This document shows positions 9,578 to 17,892 of a stretch of DNA of 40,117 bases, piece by piece. Under the pieces are notes generated by a model. It did no database searches. It was not told the DNA's origin and was given only the letters and a program-made list of their open reading frames with translations. Each line of letters begins with the position of its first letter. The stretch's first letter is position 1. The translations under genes were made by a program, and so were the position numbers. The stretch spans positions 1-40,117 of the forward strand of contig JAFANA010000002.1 in NCBI GenBank assembly GCA_019232905.1, read 5' to 3'. This DNA is from Vulcanimicrobiota bacterium. Lineage in GTDB: Bacteria; Vulcanimicrobiota; Vulcanimicrobiia; Vulcanimicrobiales; Vulcanimicrobiaceae.

Positions 9578-10302
9578 TGATGCGACGTCTGGTTCGTCGC
9601 CGGTGCCATCGAATCTGTAAGTAGCTTGAGTTCGAGGTTCATGTCACCCTCGCCGGACGCGCGTTGCGCCGTCGTCGCGATCTTCACGGCGTCCGGAATA
9701 TCCAAACGTGCATCATAAAGCAGCGTACCGTCGGTCTTCGAGCTGTACGCTGCGCCCTTCTCGCTTCGATCGATCTTCACGGTGAGAATATCGCCGTCGG
9801 TCTTTGTGACCGTGTACTGGTTGTCGATCGTCATGTTCCTATAGACGAGAACCTTCGGACTCGTATGCCATTGCCCACTTGCATCGACGCCGGCAGGATC
9901 GTAGAAAAACCGTCCGACGTATTGGAGCAATACCGTCTCCTCCGGCGTCGCCGAAAGGTTTTGATCGCAGATGACGTCTTGCGACTTGCCGTATACGGCG
10001 CAGCGAACGGTCTGTAGATCTTTCAAACGGCGATCGATTTGTTCGGTCACATCGACGACCAAGCCGCCATCCTGCGTCGCGCGAATCACGTCGAGCCGAA
10101 TCGTGCCGGTGCGAGAGCCCGATCCCATCGAGCCGTTTTCCTCGACGTTGCCGCCGTAAGGGCCGCCCATCGATATCGAACTGGAGAAGCCACGCGAATC
10201 CATTGAAAAATGGTACAAAACGCTGCGGAGCGACGCATCTGCGTGCGCGACGAGCGGGTTGCCTGCAAAAAGCAATGCTAGGAGGGGGTAGGCGGCTTTC
10301 AT
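9574..10302 (-). CDS. Secreted protein of unknown function, upstream tandem paralogue
   Basis: 242 residues with a signal peptide (about residues 1-22, ending VAHADA). It shares its layout with the following gene: LRSVLYHFSMDSRGF, a Gly/Ser-rich linker, IRLDVIRATQDGGLVVDVTEQIDR, the cysteine pair in VRCAVYGKSQDVICDQN, VGRFFYDPAGVDASGQWHTSP, and ELKLLTDSMAP near the C-terminus. Probably a tandem duplication that has since diverged. The ATG start has no strong Shine-Dalgarno. The short spacer before it holds a small CCGC/GCGG dyad (10303-10318). Function unknown. Confidence 0.75.
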   Translation of the reverse strand: MKAAYPLLALLFAGNPLVAHADASLRSVLYHFSMDSRGFSSSISMGGPYGGNVEENGSMGSGSRTGTIRLDVIRATQDGGLVVDVTEQIDRRLKDLQTVRCAVYGKSQDVICDQNLSATPEETVLLQYVGRFFYDPAGVDASGQWHTSPKVLVYRNMTIDNQYTVTKTDGDILTVKIDRSEKGAAYSSKTDGTLLYDARLDIPDAVKIATTAQRASGEGDMNLELKLLTDSMAPATNQTSHQ

Positions 10303-10342
10303 GCCGCAATTTTAAGCGGTGCGGCGCCTGCCCCCTTGAGTA

Positions 10343-11026
10343 TTAAGTCCCTGCGACGGGCGCTGAGTGCGGTGCTCGAATAAGGACGATGCTGACGGCG
10401 ACCACCCAAATTGCGAACGGTAATAAGCCGATGACAATCGTGCCGATTCCGCCGATCGCCATGAAGCCGCTTGTCGAGAACACGGACAACGTCGCAATCG
10501 CACAACCAATCGTTGCAAGGTATCCGAAATATGCAAGCGCCGCCGGAAGACTTTGGTGGCGCCGTCCGCTGTGTGAAGCTGCGAACAGGACGACCGTCGA
10601 CGGAATGAAAATCGTCGCGCCGAATGCGTTGAACGAGTCGTACAGCATTTCGACGATTTGCGGCGTGCGTTCCGTCGAGAGGCGCATGCCGAGCACGATT
10701 TGCAAGGTCCCTGTGACGATGACGATTGCCGCTGCGACGACACCGCCCGCGAGCATATACGTCGGCAGGCCGTCGTCAATTTGCGGCACGAGACGCAAAT
10801 ACGCGCGCAACTGAACGAGCCACCATAAAAAAAACGCAACAGCGGGGAAGGTCAGCCATGCGGCCAGCATCCACATGCTGTGATGCGCGTCGATAAATGC
10901 GCCGACATCCGAGGCGGACGCGTCCGGCGGCGGCGGCGCACCGGGAAGAAATGCGGCGACGATAACGATGATAATGAACGCAATACCCGACCATCCGGCG
11001 GAGCGTTCCACGGCAACGTTGTACAT
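10343..11026 (-). CDS. Six-helix integral membrane protein of unknown function
   Basis: About 227 residues with six hydrophobic segments (for example WSGIAFIIIVIVAAFLPG, MWMLAAWLTFPAVAFFLWW, YMLAGGVVAAAIVIVTGTLQIVLG, ATIFIPSTVVLFAA, LAYFGYLATIGCAIATLSVF, GIGTIVIGLLPFAIWVVAVSIVL). The overall look recalls DUF4386-like proteins, but I cannot assign a family firmly. An upstream GTG at 11035 falls inside the Shine-Dalgarno. The ATG at 11026 with AGGAGGT eight bases upstream (11040-11034) is the better start. It is divergent from the DUF1059 gene. Confidence 0.75.
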   Translation of the reverse strand: MYNVAVERSAGWSGIAFIIIVIVAAFLPGAPPPPDASASDVGAFIDAHHSMWMLAAWLTFPAVAFFLWWLVQLRAYLRLVPQIDDGLPTYMLAGGVVAAAIVIVTGTLQIVLGMRLSTERTPQIVEMLYDSFNAFGATIFIPSTVVLFAASHSGRRHQSLPAALAYFGYLATIGCAIATLSVFSTSGFMAIGGIGTIVIGLLPFAIWVVAVSIVLIRAPHSAPVAGT

Positions 11027-11095
11027 GCTCGACACCTCCTGATGCTCCGTTTTCTGCGCTACACTACAATCCTCGCACCCATGAGGAGATTTATA

Positions 11096-11290
11096 ATGGA
11101 AACCACGACGGGGCGAAAGTTTGTTGACTGCAGTAAATTCCCGAGTGAAATGAATTGCACGCTCTATATTTCAGGAACGAAAGATGAGGTGCTCAAGGCC
11201 GCGGTCGAACACGCGGTCTCGACGCATGGACACAAGGACTCACCCGAGCTGCGTGAATCACTCGTCGCTATGATGAGCGACGAGTCGTAA
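11096..11290 (+). CDS. DUF1059 family small protein
   Basis: 64 residues. The spacing of DC, the central C, the EVLKAAVEHAVSTHGHKDSPEL segment and the acidic end fit the small DUF1059 family, whose role is unknown. The start is the ATG at 11096, with GAGGAG (11083-11088) seven bases upstream. The frame is open further 5', but that part runs antisense through the neighbouring membrane-protein gene. It is convergent with the GntR gene, the stops being one base apart. A TACAAT (11065-11070) could be a -10 box, but no good -35 was found. Confidence 0.8.
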   Translation: METTTGRKFVDCSKFPSEMNCTLYISGTKDEVLKAAVEHAVSTHGHKDSPELRESLVAMMSDES

Positions 11291-11291
11291 C

Positions 11292-11684
11292 TTACAACAG
11301 TTCGGATCGGCGGGCGTCGTCGAGTTTCGCTGCGATCTCTTCTTTCGTGTAGCCGCGATGACGAAGCGTCTCGATAAAGTGCGACACCGCTTCGGTGAGC
11401 GCGTGCAGCCGTGCGCGACGGTCTGCCGCCGGAGTCTTCGACGCGACGCGCGTCCCGCGGCGGCCTTCACTGACGAGCCAGCCGGCTTGTTGCAAATCGG
11501 CATACGCGCGAGCGACGGTGTTCGGCGCGACACCTAAATCGCCGGCGAGTTGACGGACCGTCGGAAGCACGGCATCCGGCGGAAACTGGCCGCGTTCGAT
11601 TGCCGCGCGAATCTGTTCAAAAATCTGCAGGTACGGCGCCGTCTCGAGATTTGAATCGACCTCGATTAGCACGTCAGCCGGCAT
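11292..11684 (-). CDS. GntR-family transcriptional regulator, YtrA type
   Basis: 130 residues. The N-terminal winged helix-turn-helix is typical GntR: PYLQIFEQIRAAIERGQFPPDAVLPTVRQLAGDLGVAPNTVARAYADLQQAGWL (about 17-70) and SEGRRGTRV. A short C-terminal helical tail of about 50 residues replaces a large effector domain, which defines the YtrA subfamily. YtrA members usually repress adjacent ABC transporters; none is found here, so the gene appears monocistronic, and its possible targets are itself and the divergent acyltransferase gene. A perfect palindrome covers its promoter, suggesting autorepression. Confidence 0.9.
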   Translation of the reverse strand: MPADVLIEVDSNLETAPYLQIFEQIRAAIERGQFPPDAVLPTVRQLAGDLGVAPNTVARAYADLQQAGWLVSEGRRGTRVASKTPAADRRARLHALTEAVSHFIETLRHRGYTKEEIAAKLDDARRSELL

Positions 11685-11692
11685 TGAATACC

Positions 11693-11718
11693 CATTGTAT
11701 TACGACGTTAATACAATG
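11693..11718. promoter_or_regulatory. Perfect palindromic operator for the GntR regulator
   Basis: Ten-base arms CATTGTATTA (11693-11702) and TAATACAATG (11709-11718) flank CGACGT. It lies nine bases upstream of the gntR start and overlaps the proposed -10 region, as expected for an autorepressor. Confidence 0.75.
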
Positions 11719-11734
11719 ACAGGTTTTGTGTCAA
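11708..11734 (-). promoter_or_regulatory. Putative gntR promoter
   Basis: On the minus strand a consensus TTGACA (11734-11729) is followed after 15 bases by TATTAA (11713-11708). The spacing is short, but the -10 sits within the palindromic operator. Prediction only. Confidence 0.45.
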
Positions 11735-11759
11735 GTGGTTAGAACAAACGCGCTCAGAG

Positions 11760-12902
11760 ATGAAGGATCGGCTTGGCGTGTTGGACGGGTTGCGCGGGAT
11801 CGCGGTGCTGCTCGTTCTTTGGTACCACGTTTGGGAAATTTCGTGGTTGCCGGCGCCGCTGCCGTGGTTGCAATTCATTCCGGAAACGGGCTTCATCGGC
11901 GTCCATCTCTTCTTCTTTTTGAGCGGATTCGTGATCGCGTATCCGTTCTTGCGCGCGCAAGCCGCGCATCAGCCGCAACCTGCGTGGCCTCACTTCGCGT
12001 ACCGGCGCTTCATCAAAATCGTACCGTCGTACGTGTTATCGATCGTGGTCGCGTACGCGATCGGATACGCCGCGACCGTTCGCTTCGGGAATACGTCCGC
12101 GGTGCGCGAAATCGTCACGCATCTGCTCTTCATTCATACCTGGTGGCAAGAGACGTACGGCTCGATCAACGGCGTACTCTGGACGCTCGCGGTGGAAGTC
12201 GAGTTCTACCTAATTTTTCCGTTCGTCTGGTTCTGCTTCCGCCGCGCGCCATGGCTCACGACCGTTGGAATGGCGACGATCGCGGTCGTGTGGCGATCCT
12301 GGGCGGCGCATTGCTGTTTTACGACGACGTTTCCCGTCCTCGCCGAGAATCTGCCCGGTTACCTCGATATCTTCGCCGCAGGGATGATTTGCGCACTCCT
12401 CTTCGTACGATATGGCCATCGCATTCGTGAGTCGCGCGGTGCGCCGGCGATGACGCTCGTCGCGATCGCGGGATGGATCGGGCTCGCGTGGCTCTTGATC
12501 GGAATCTACGGCTACCGCATGGCGCCGCAATGGGAAGTCGCCGGCCAACTCTATACTCGCGCGCTCTACGGTGCTTCGTTTGCAGCGATTGCATTCGGTT
12601 CACTCTGCGCACCGGGATGGTGGCAACAAATACTTGCAAATGCGACTCTGCGCTTTCTCGCGCTCATTTCCTACAATCTGTATCTGTACCACCAGATGAT
12701 CGCGCGCGAGATGGTCACCATGCGCATCCCTCCGTATCACGGTGATCCGCATTTCGATCCGGCGTGGCAAGTCACGTACACCGTACTCGCGTTCGTCGTC
12801 ACGATCGTCCAAGCGGCACTCGTGACGTATCTCTTCGAACGGCCGCTGTTGCGCATGCCGGAGCCGGGTCTCGTTCGGCACGCCGCGGGGCACTCCACAT
12901 GA
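11760..12902 (+). CDS. Acyltransferase 3 family membrane protein (OafA/YrhL type)
   Basis: 380 residues with about ten membrane helices. The N-terminal RLGVLDGLRGIAVLLVLWYHVWE contains the family His (about residue 23), and GFIGVHLFFFLSGFVI follows, both hallmarks of acyltransferase 3 enzymes that acylate surface sugars, peptidoglycan or lipids. YRRFIKIVPSYVLS and VLWTLAVEVEFYLIFP are further signatures. No SGNH domain is attached. The stop is one base before the GTG of the next gene, so it is co-transcribed with two pilin-like proteins. The ATG at 11760 has only a weak purine stretch upstream. Confidence 0.92.
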   Translation: MKDRLGVLDGLRGIAVLLVLWYHVWEISWLPAPLPWLQFIPETGFIGVHLFFFLSGFVIAYPFLRAQAAHQPQPAWPHFAYRRFIKIVPSYVLSIVVAYAIGYAATVRFGNTSAVREIVTHLLFIHTWWQETYGSINGVLWTLAVEVEFYLIFPFVWFCFRRAPWLTTVGMATIAVVWRSWAAHCCFTTTFPVLAENLPGYLDIFAAGMICALLFVRYGHRIRESRGAPAMTLVAIAGWIGLAWLLIGIYGYRMAPQWEVAGQLYTRALYGASFAAIAFGSLCAPGWWQQILANATLRFLALISYNLYLYHQMIAREMVTMRIPPYHGDPHFDPAWQVTYTVLAFVVTIVQAALVTYLFERPLLRMPEPGLVRHAAGHST

Positions 12903-12903
12903 C

Positions 12904-13338
12904 GTGCGCCATCATGAACGTGGAGAAGGCTTAGTCGACATCGTCGTCGCGGCCGCCGTTGCAAGCATTGCGATCGCCGCCGTCGTTAGCGCCCTCGTGA
13001 CCGCGACCCACCGCTTCGGCGCACTGCCCCTGGATGAAGCGATGCGTGCAAAGGTGCAGAGCGAGTTGCGCGTCGCTGCAGATGTCTTGAAATATCAAGG
13101 CGGCGCGATCGCACCCGTTACGGTCGCGACATCTGTCCCGCTGCCGGGCGCGTCGCCGCTGCCGATCCATCTTTCGATTTCCACGAGTGCGGTTGCCACC
13201 GGCGGCTTTCGCATCACGATCGACGCAAGCGCCGACGGGCGCAGCGAAAGCGCGGCCGTCACGACGACGCTGCCTGCCCCGGTCCCGCTTCCATCCGCGC
13301 AAATCGCTTCGCCGCAAAATGGGGCTGCGCCGATTTAG
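12904..13338 (+). CDS. Pilin-like (type IV prepilin/pseudopilin) protein
   Basis: 144 residues from a GTG start. The short basic leader MRHHERG precedes EGLVDIVVAAAVASIAIAAVVSALV, a single N-terminal hydrophobic helix like a prepilin. Processing after Gly7 would put Glu at +1 and Asp instead of Glu at +5, so the site is non-canonical. The rest is an Ala/Pro/Ser-rich, probably beta domain with no cysteines. Prepilins are cleaved by PilD and enter type IV pili or type II secretion pseudopili. No other pilus gene is in the window. It lies between acyltransferase 3 and a second secreted protein, with overlapping or adjacent starts. Confidence 0.6.
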   Translation: MRHHERGEGLVDIVVAAAVASIAIAAVVSALVTATHRFGALPLDEAMRAKVQSELRVAADVLKYQGGAIAPVTVATSVPLPGASPLPIHLSISTSAVATGGFRITIDASADGRSESAAVTTTLPAPVPLPSAQIASPQNGAAPI

Positions 13339-13994
13339 TGCTGATTCGCGCGATGGTGTTGATTGCGTTCGTCGGAGTAGTCGGTGAGACGGTCGTCTAT
13401 GGCACAGCGGCACTTGCGCGCATGAGTTTTCACGCGCGCGAGCAAGCGGCAATTCGCGGTGCCGTTTTAGATGCGATTCGTCAAGCACAGAGCACTGCAG
13501 CCGGCGTCCCCGTTCCGCAACCAAGTGCGACGTGCGCATATGCAACGAACGATGGATGCAGCATTACCGTTAAAACGACGGTTGCTATTGCGACGCCGAA
13601 CCCCGGTTCCACGCCGCCGAGCTGCGCCTCTGCGGCCTGCAGCGTGTACATGCAGAACAACTCGCACGTTGGAGAGTCGCGCGCGAGCTATGCAGTCACC
13701 GCGCAACTACTCGCAGCCGACGGCGGCGTGATGGCAAGCCGCAGCGGCCTCGTAGCATTTCGCACCTTTGCGACCGCGCCATATGCCGCGCTCGTCGGGT
13801 CAGTAGACGCAACCTTGGATGCGATTACAAACGGTGGTGCCGGCGATGATGGCGGTAGCGCGTCGCAAACAAACGCGACGCTCATTCACGTCGACTATCA
13901 GCAACAAGGAAACCCCGCGACTCATACGCCGGCAGACGTGTGGCGGACGCTCGACGAGCACCCCGCCACCGCTGCACCGTCATGGGATGATTAG
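13338..13994 (+). CDS. Secreted or membrane-anchored protein, possible minor pilin-like partner
   Basis: 218 residues from a GTG whose first base is the last base of the previous TAG stop. One N-terminal hydrophobic helix (MLIRAMVLIAFVGVVGETVVYGTAALARM), containing a Glu, is followed by an amphipathic helix (REQAAIRGAVLDAIRQAQS), an arrangement seen in minor pilins, then a domain with four cysteines (CAYATNDGC; CASAAC) and a polar C-terminus. There is no clear prepilin cleavage site. Co-translation with the preceding pilin-like protein suggests a joint structure. No family recognised. Confidence 0.55.
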   Translation: MLIRAMVLIAFVGVVGETVVYGTAALARMSFHAREQAAIRGAVLDAIRQAQSTAAGVPVPQPSATCAYATNDGCSITVKTTVAIATPNPGSTPPSCASAACSVYMQNNSHVGESRASYAVTAQLLAADGGVMASRSGLVAFRTFATAPYAALVGSVDATLDAITNGGAGDDGGSASQTNATLIHVDYQQQGNPATHTPADVWRTLDEHPATAAPSWDD

Positions 13995-14001
13995 GCGCGC
14001 G

Positions 14002-14373
14002 TTATACGTGCGCGAGTTGCGAGCCGAAAAACCGCTCGGTTAAATCGGCAATAACCGGCAATCGGACTTCTTTCCCTTGAAACGCGGTGATCCACGTCCA
14101 GAGCCACGCGACGAGGTACAGAATTCCGACGATCGGGAAGAGCAGAAACAAGAACCCGAGATGCATCGCCGCAAGAATATCGAGGATGATCCACAGCGCG
14201 ATGTACGATGCTCCGAGCGTAATGGACTGACATGCAGCCCACTTTACGAATCGGTTGGTGCCGCCGCCGACGAGCATAATAATCCCGCCGATGATTCCGA
14301 GCAGATAGGCGAGACCCGCCGCTACATTCGGTTCTAAACCGAACGGCGTGTCCTTAGGCGATTGGCCGACCAT
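14002..14373 (-). CDS. DUF4870/Tic20-like membrane protein
   Basis: 123 residues. Three to four hydrophobic segments include VAAGLAYLLGIIGGIIMLV, FVKWAACQSITLGASYIALWIILDIL and LGFLFLLFPIVGILYLVAWLWTWITAFQGKEVRLPVI. The pattern Nv-A-LAYLLG...FV..HA-Q and AF-GK-(Y/V)-LP is diagnostic of the DUF4870 family; in this copy the usual His-Ala before Gln is AC. Function unknown. GGGG lies about five bases before the ATG. It is convergent with the pilin-like operon. The 96 bases upstream contain only a small TCCCG/CGGGA hairpin (14435-14447). Confidence 0.82.
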   Translation of the reverse strand: MVGQSPKDTPFGLEPNVAAGLAYLLGIIGGIIMLVGGGTNRFVKWAACQSITLGASYIALWIILDILAAMHLGFLFLLFPIVGILYLVAWLWTWITAFQGKEVRLPVIADLTERFFGSQLAHV

Positions 14374-14469
14374 GATGCCCCTTTCGTTAACCGGTATTGC
14401 AAAACGTTGGGCAGAATAGGGCGCATCTCACGCGTCCCGCGACGGGATTCCTGCTACTTACGTCAACTT

Positions 14470-15252
14470 CTACCGGAACTGCCGGATTGCGCTCGCGACG
14501 TCGTCCGGCGCTTCGATCGGCAGATTGTGGCCCGCCTCGCGCAAGAGCACGTAGAGCGCTCCACTAATGGCGCCGGCGCAGTCGCGGCGCACGCGTTGGG
14601 GTAAAGCAAGCGGGTCCTTGGCACCCGCTAGCACGAGCGCCGGTACGGCAATCTCGGGCAGCCGGTCCATGAAGTCGATCCCGCGGCCGCGATCGTACCA
14701 ACCGATCCAGTGTTCGTACTGCGCGATCAGAGCGTCGTCGACGATTCGCATCATGCTCTCCGGGGCCGGTTCGCGGCTCATCGCCGCGCGTTGAAATCGT
14801 TCGATGCGCTCGCGCGATCCGTAGGCGGCGAGCGTCAACGCGCGGTGTTTCTCCGGAAAGCGTGTCGCTTTCGCGGTTCCCGGCGCAACGAGAATCAGAC
14901 GCTCCAAGTTCGACGGACGCTGCGCGGCAATATATTGCGCAAGCTTACCGCCCATGGAATGCGCCACCAGCGTAACGGGAGCGTCAATGGATGCAAGTGC
15001 GAGACGCAAATCGCTCGCATACCCTTCGAGATCGTGCCCTTGCTCCGGCCGATCCGATAACCCGCAGCCGCGAAAATCGAGGAAATGCATCGTAAATTCG
15101 CTCGTATCCAAACGCTGCGCGACGTCATACCACATTCGGCGTGACGAGATCCACCCGTGCGCAAAGAGGATCGAACGCGACCCGGATCCGCGCCGTTCGA
15201 CACAGAGCGCAACATCGCCGTTCCGGATAAAGGCGGGCATGGAGTCTTCCAT
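14470..15252 (-). CDS. Alpha/beta hydrolase
   Basis: 260 residues. The oxyanion region FAHGWISSRRMW, the nucleophile elbow VAHSMGGK (Ser at about residue 98), a late Asp in VLAGAKDPLALP and the catalytic His in REAGHNLPIEAP complete the triad of a proline-iminopeptidase/esterase-type hydrolase. No signal peptide, so cytoplasmic. The substrate cannot be told. An alternative ATG at 15240 has GGAAG five bases upstream and may be the real start. The gene is divergent from the EamA transporter. Confidence 0.88.
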   Translation of the reverse strand: MEDSMPAFIRNGDVALCVERRGSGSRSILFAHGWISSRRMWYDVAQRLDTSEFTMHFLDFRGCGLSDRPEQGHDLEGYASDLRLALASIDAPVTLVAHSMGGKLAQYIAAQRPSNLERLILVAPGTAKATRFPEKHRALTLAAYGSRERIERFQRAAMSREPAPESMMRIVDDALIAQYEHWIGWYDRGRGIDFMDRLPEIAVPALVLAGAKDPLALPQRVRRDCAGAISGALYVLLREAGHNLPIEAPDDVASAIRQFR

Positions 15253-15276
15253 CGGCGCTCGAAACTGCGGCGAATC

Positions 15277-16197
15277 GTGCCGCGCCGCCTTCTTCTGTAT
15301 CTGAGCCTGTTCTATGTCGTCCTAGCGTGGGCGCTCAACACGGTGCTCGCAAAACAAGCCGTCGCGCAGATCAATCCCTTAGCCTTTACGTTTCTGCGCT
15401 TCCTCGCCATGACGCCGCTTGCGTTCTTGCTCGTGCGCGTCGCCGGCCAGCGCGTCCATGCCTATCGCCGCGATATCGCCGCGCTCATCGTTTGTGGTGC
15501 ATGCGGGTACGGAGTCTATCAGTATTTCTGGATCGTCGGACTGAAAAACACGACGCCGTTCGCGTCGGCGCTTCTTGCTGCGACCTCACCAATTCTGACG
15601 CTCGCAATCGTTGCTGTGCTGGGACACGAACGCGTTCGGAGCGGACGCTGGCTCGGGGCAGGTATTGCGCTCTTCGGAATCGCGATCTTCGAAGGTGCAT
15701 TCTCCGGTGCAACGAGCTTTCGCATCGGCGATGTGTTGACGCTCGGTGCATCCGTCGTTTTTGCGGTCTACAACGTCGTCAGTGCGCGCCTGCTGGATCG
15801 CTACACGCCGCTCGAGTTGCTCGCGGTCACCATGGCGATCGGGACCGTAATGCTCGCGCCCGGCGGAATTCCGGCTCTGGCGCACACCGACTTCGCGGCG
15901 ATCACGTGGGATGTGTGGTGGCGCCTTATCTACGCCACACTTTTTCCGATTCTCCTGACCTACCCGGTCTGGAGTTATGGAATCAGCACGCTCGGCGCCG
16001 GCCCCGCTTCCGTCTTCAGTTTCCTCGTGCCCGTTCTTACCGGGATCTTGAGCGTTCCCATCGTGCACGCGTCGTTCACCCGTTACGAACTGACCGGCGC
16101 GGCAATCTGTCTTGCGGGCATGATCGTTTCCTACGCCCTGGGACGCATCTCGCTGACGGCAATTTGGGCGCAAAGGACGTTGCCCTTCGAACGATAA
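15277..16197 (+). CDS. EamA/DMT-family transporter
   Basis: About 306 residues from the GTG at 15277, with ten predicted helices in two EamA repeats. The first starts LLLYLSLFYVVLAWALNTVLAKQAVAQINPLAFTFLRF, and the second includes GDVLTLGASVVFAVYNVVSARLLDRYTPLELLAVTM. Members export amino acids and other metabolites. The frame is open back to 15157, but that overlaps the divergent hydrolase, and the extra residues (charged, no membrane segment) are unlike the family. The start at 15277 gives the usual length. It heads a plus-strand operon with DUF3311, a symporter, RidA and a beta-barrel-like gene. Confidence 0.88.
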   Translation: MPRRLLLYLSLFYVVLAWALNTVLAKQAVAQINPLAFTFLRFLAMTPLAFLLVRVAGQRVHAYRRDIAALIVCGACGYGVYQYFWIVGLKNTTPFASALLAATSPILTLAIVAVLGHERVRSGRWLGAGIALFGIAIFEGAFSGATSFRIGDVLTLGASVVFAVYNVVSARLLDRYTPLELLAVTMAIGTVMLAPGGIPALAHTDFAAITWDVWWRLIYATLFPILLTYPVWSYGISTLGAGPASVFSFLVPVLTGILSVPIVHASFTRYELTGAAICLAGMIVSYALGRISLTAIWAQRTLPFER

Positions 16198-16208
16198 AGG
16201 CGCACGCG

Positions 16209-16400
16209 ATGAAACGCGCGTGGTACCTGCTCTTGCTGCTGCCGTTTATCGGAGAGTTGATTCCCCAACTCTATAACCGGCTGCAGCCGGCGCTCTTCGG
16301 CCTTCCGTTCTTCTACTGGTATCAGCTCCTCTGGGTGATCCTCACGTCGATTCTGCTCGGTATCGTCGTCATTGCAACGCGGAGGGTCGACGATGTCTAG
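16209..16400 (+). CDS. DUF3311 small membrane protein, symporter partner
   Basis: 63 residues with two helices: RAWYLLLLLPFIGELIPQLYNRL and LPFFYWYQLLWVILTSILLGIVVIATR. The GLPFFYWYQLLWV segment is the DUF3311 signature, a small protein usually encoded directly before a sodium:solute symporter and presumed to be its small subunit. It lies 11 bases after the EamA gene. Its TAG (16398-16400) overlaps the symporter's ATG at 16393. Confidence 0.88.
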   Translation: MKRAWYLLLLLPFIGELIPQLYNRLQPALFGLPFFYWYQLLWVILTSILLGIVVIATRRVDDV

Positions 16401-17892
16401 CGGCACGATTATTCTCGTCGTGCTCGTGCTCTGCGTCACGGTCATGGGGTTTCTTGCATCGCGTTGGGGCGGCGCGGAGCTCAACTCACTCGATGAGTGG
16501 GCGCTCGGCGGACGGCGCTTCGGCACGCTGATCTCGTGGTTTTTGCTCGGCGGCGACCTGTATACGGCTTATACATTCATCGCAGTGCCTGCGCTCGTGT
16601 ACGGCGTAGGTGCGCTGGGATTCTTTGCCGTGCCGTACGCCACCATCGCGTATCCGATCGCATTCGTGATCCTCAGTCGATTCTGGACGATTGCACGGCG
16701 GCGCGGGTATGTCACTTCGGCAGACTTCGTTCGCGACCGCTTCGGCGACCGCACGTTGGAAATTGCCGTTGCGGTTACCGGCGTGCTCGCGGCGATGCCG
16801 TATATCGCGTTGCAACTCGACGGCATGGACGCCGTATTTGCGCAACTCGGCGGTATCTTCTCGGCTTTTGGCGGATTCGTATCGCTCGCAATTGCGTTCG
16901 TCTTACTTGCAGCCTACACGTATACCAGCGGCCTGCGCGCACCGGCGCTCATCGCGTTCGTGAAGGATACGCTGATCTACATCACGGTCATTGCGGCAAT
17001 CACGATCATTCCGGCGAAACTCGGCGGATGGGCGCACATCTTTGCCGTATCGCAAACCGCACTTGCGGCAAAGCCGAAACCCGGAAGCATCTTGCTCTCG
17101 CCGTCGCAGTATTTCGCCTATGCTACGTGGGCGTTCGGATCGTCCCTGGTGCTCTTCATTTATCCGCACTCAATCACAAGTGTGCTCGCGGCGAAGAGCC
17201 GCGGGGTCATCCGCCGCAACGCCGCGCTCTTGCCGGTGTATTCGCTCCTGCTCGGGTTCTTGGCACTGCTCGGATTTTGCGCACTTGCCGCCGGATACAC
17301 GACAACGAACAACAGCAGCATCGTCCCCATGCTGATCAAGCAGTTTTTCCCTGACTGGTTCGCTGGCGTCGCCCAGGCTGCGATCATCATCGGCGCATTG
17401 GTGCCGGCCGCGATCATGGCGATCGGATCTGCGAATCTTTTCGCCAGCAACGTCTTTAACGAGTTTTCTCCGGCGCGTGTTGCCGGCGAAGCGCAAACGG
17501 CCAAATCGCTCACGCTTGCGTTTTGCGCGATCGGGTTGCTGTTGGTGCTCACCATTCCGGTGCAGTACGCAATTTATTTTCAACTGCTCGGCGGTGCGTG
17601 GATGCTTCAAATCTTCCCATCATTTGTGTTCGGTATGTACACACGATGGTTCCATCCGAGAGCGCTGCTCGTGGGGTGGGCGTGCGGGTTCGCTGCAGCA
17701 ACGGCAATGGGAATTTCTACGCGCTTTTCGCCGAACATTACATTCGTCGCCGGTGGTACGCAGATCACCGGATTCCTTGCTCTCTATGCCCTCGCGATCA
17801 ACGTCGCCGTCTCGGCGATGTTTACACCGGTGTTCGACCGCCTTCGCCTAACCCGCGGAACCGACATGACGACCGGGGCGGATTACGCATGA
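16393..17892 (+). CDS. Sodium:solute symporter family permease (MctP-like)
   Basis: 499 residues with about thirteen helices. SSS features include LDEWALGGRRFGTLISWFLLGGDLYTAYTFIAVPALVYG near the N-terminus, GYVTSADFVRDRFG, and the central helix with YPHSITSVLAAKS. The combination with DUF3311 is typical of MctP-type monocarboxylate/amino acid uptake systems. GGAGG (16381-16385) is seven bases before the ATG at 16393, which decides the start over an upstream TTG at 16372. ATGA overlap with RidA. The substrate may be an organic or aromatic acid, judging by the neighbouring RidA; this is inference. Confidence 0.92.
   Translation: MSSGTIILVVLVLCVTVMGFLASRWGGAELNSLDEWALGGRRFGTLISWFLLGGDLYTAYTFIAVPALVYGVGALGFFAVPYATIAYPIAFVILSRFWTIARRRGYVTSADFVRDRFGDRTLEIAVAVTGVLAAMPYIALQLDGMDAVFAQLGGIFSAFGGFVSLAIAFVLLAAYTYTSGLRAPALIAFVKDTLIYITVIAAITIIPAKLGGWAHIFAVSQTALAAKPKPGSILLSPSQYFAYATWAFGSSLVLFIYPHSITSVLAAKSRGVIRRNAALLPVYSLLLGFLALLGFCALAAGYTTTNNSSIVPMLIKQFFPDWFAGVAQAAIIIGALVPAAIMAIGSANLFASNVFNEFSPARVAGEAQTAKSLTLAFCAIGLLLVLTIPVQYAIYFQLLGGAWMLQIFPSFVFGMYTRWFHPRALLVGWACGFAAATAMGISTRFSPNITFVAGGTQITGFLALYALAINVAVSAMFTPVFDRLRLTRGTDMTTGADYA

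Noticed and set aside
15327-16208. Long open frame in a second plus-strand frame leading into DUF3311
   Set aside because: Overlaps the EamA coding region out of frame; only the last 63 codons from 16209 form a real gene.
17523-17888. Upstream extension of the RidA frame
   Set aside because: Lies inside the symporter gene; the conserved RidA N-terminus begins at the ATG at 17889.
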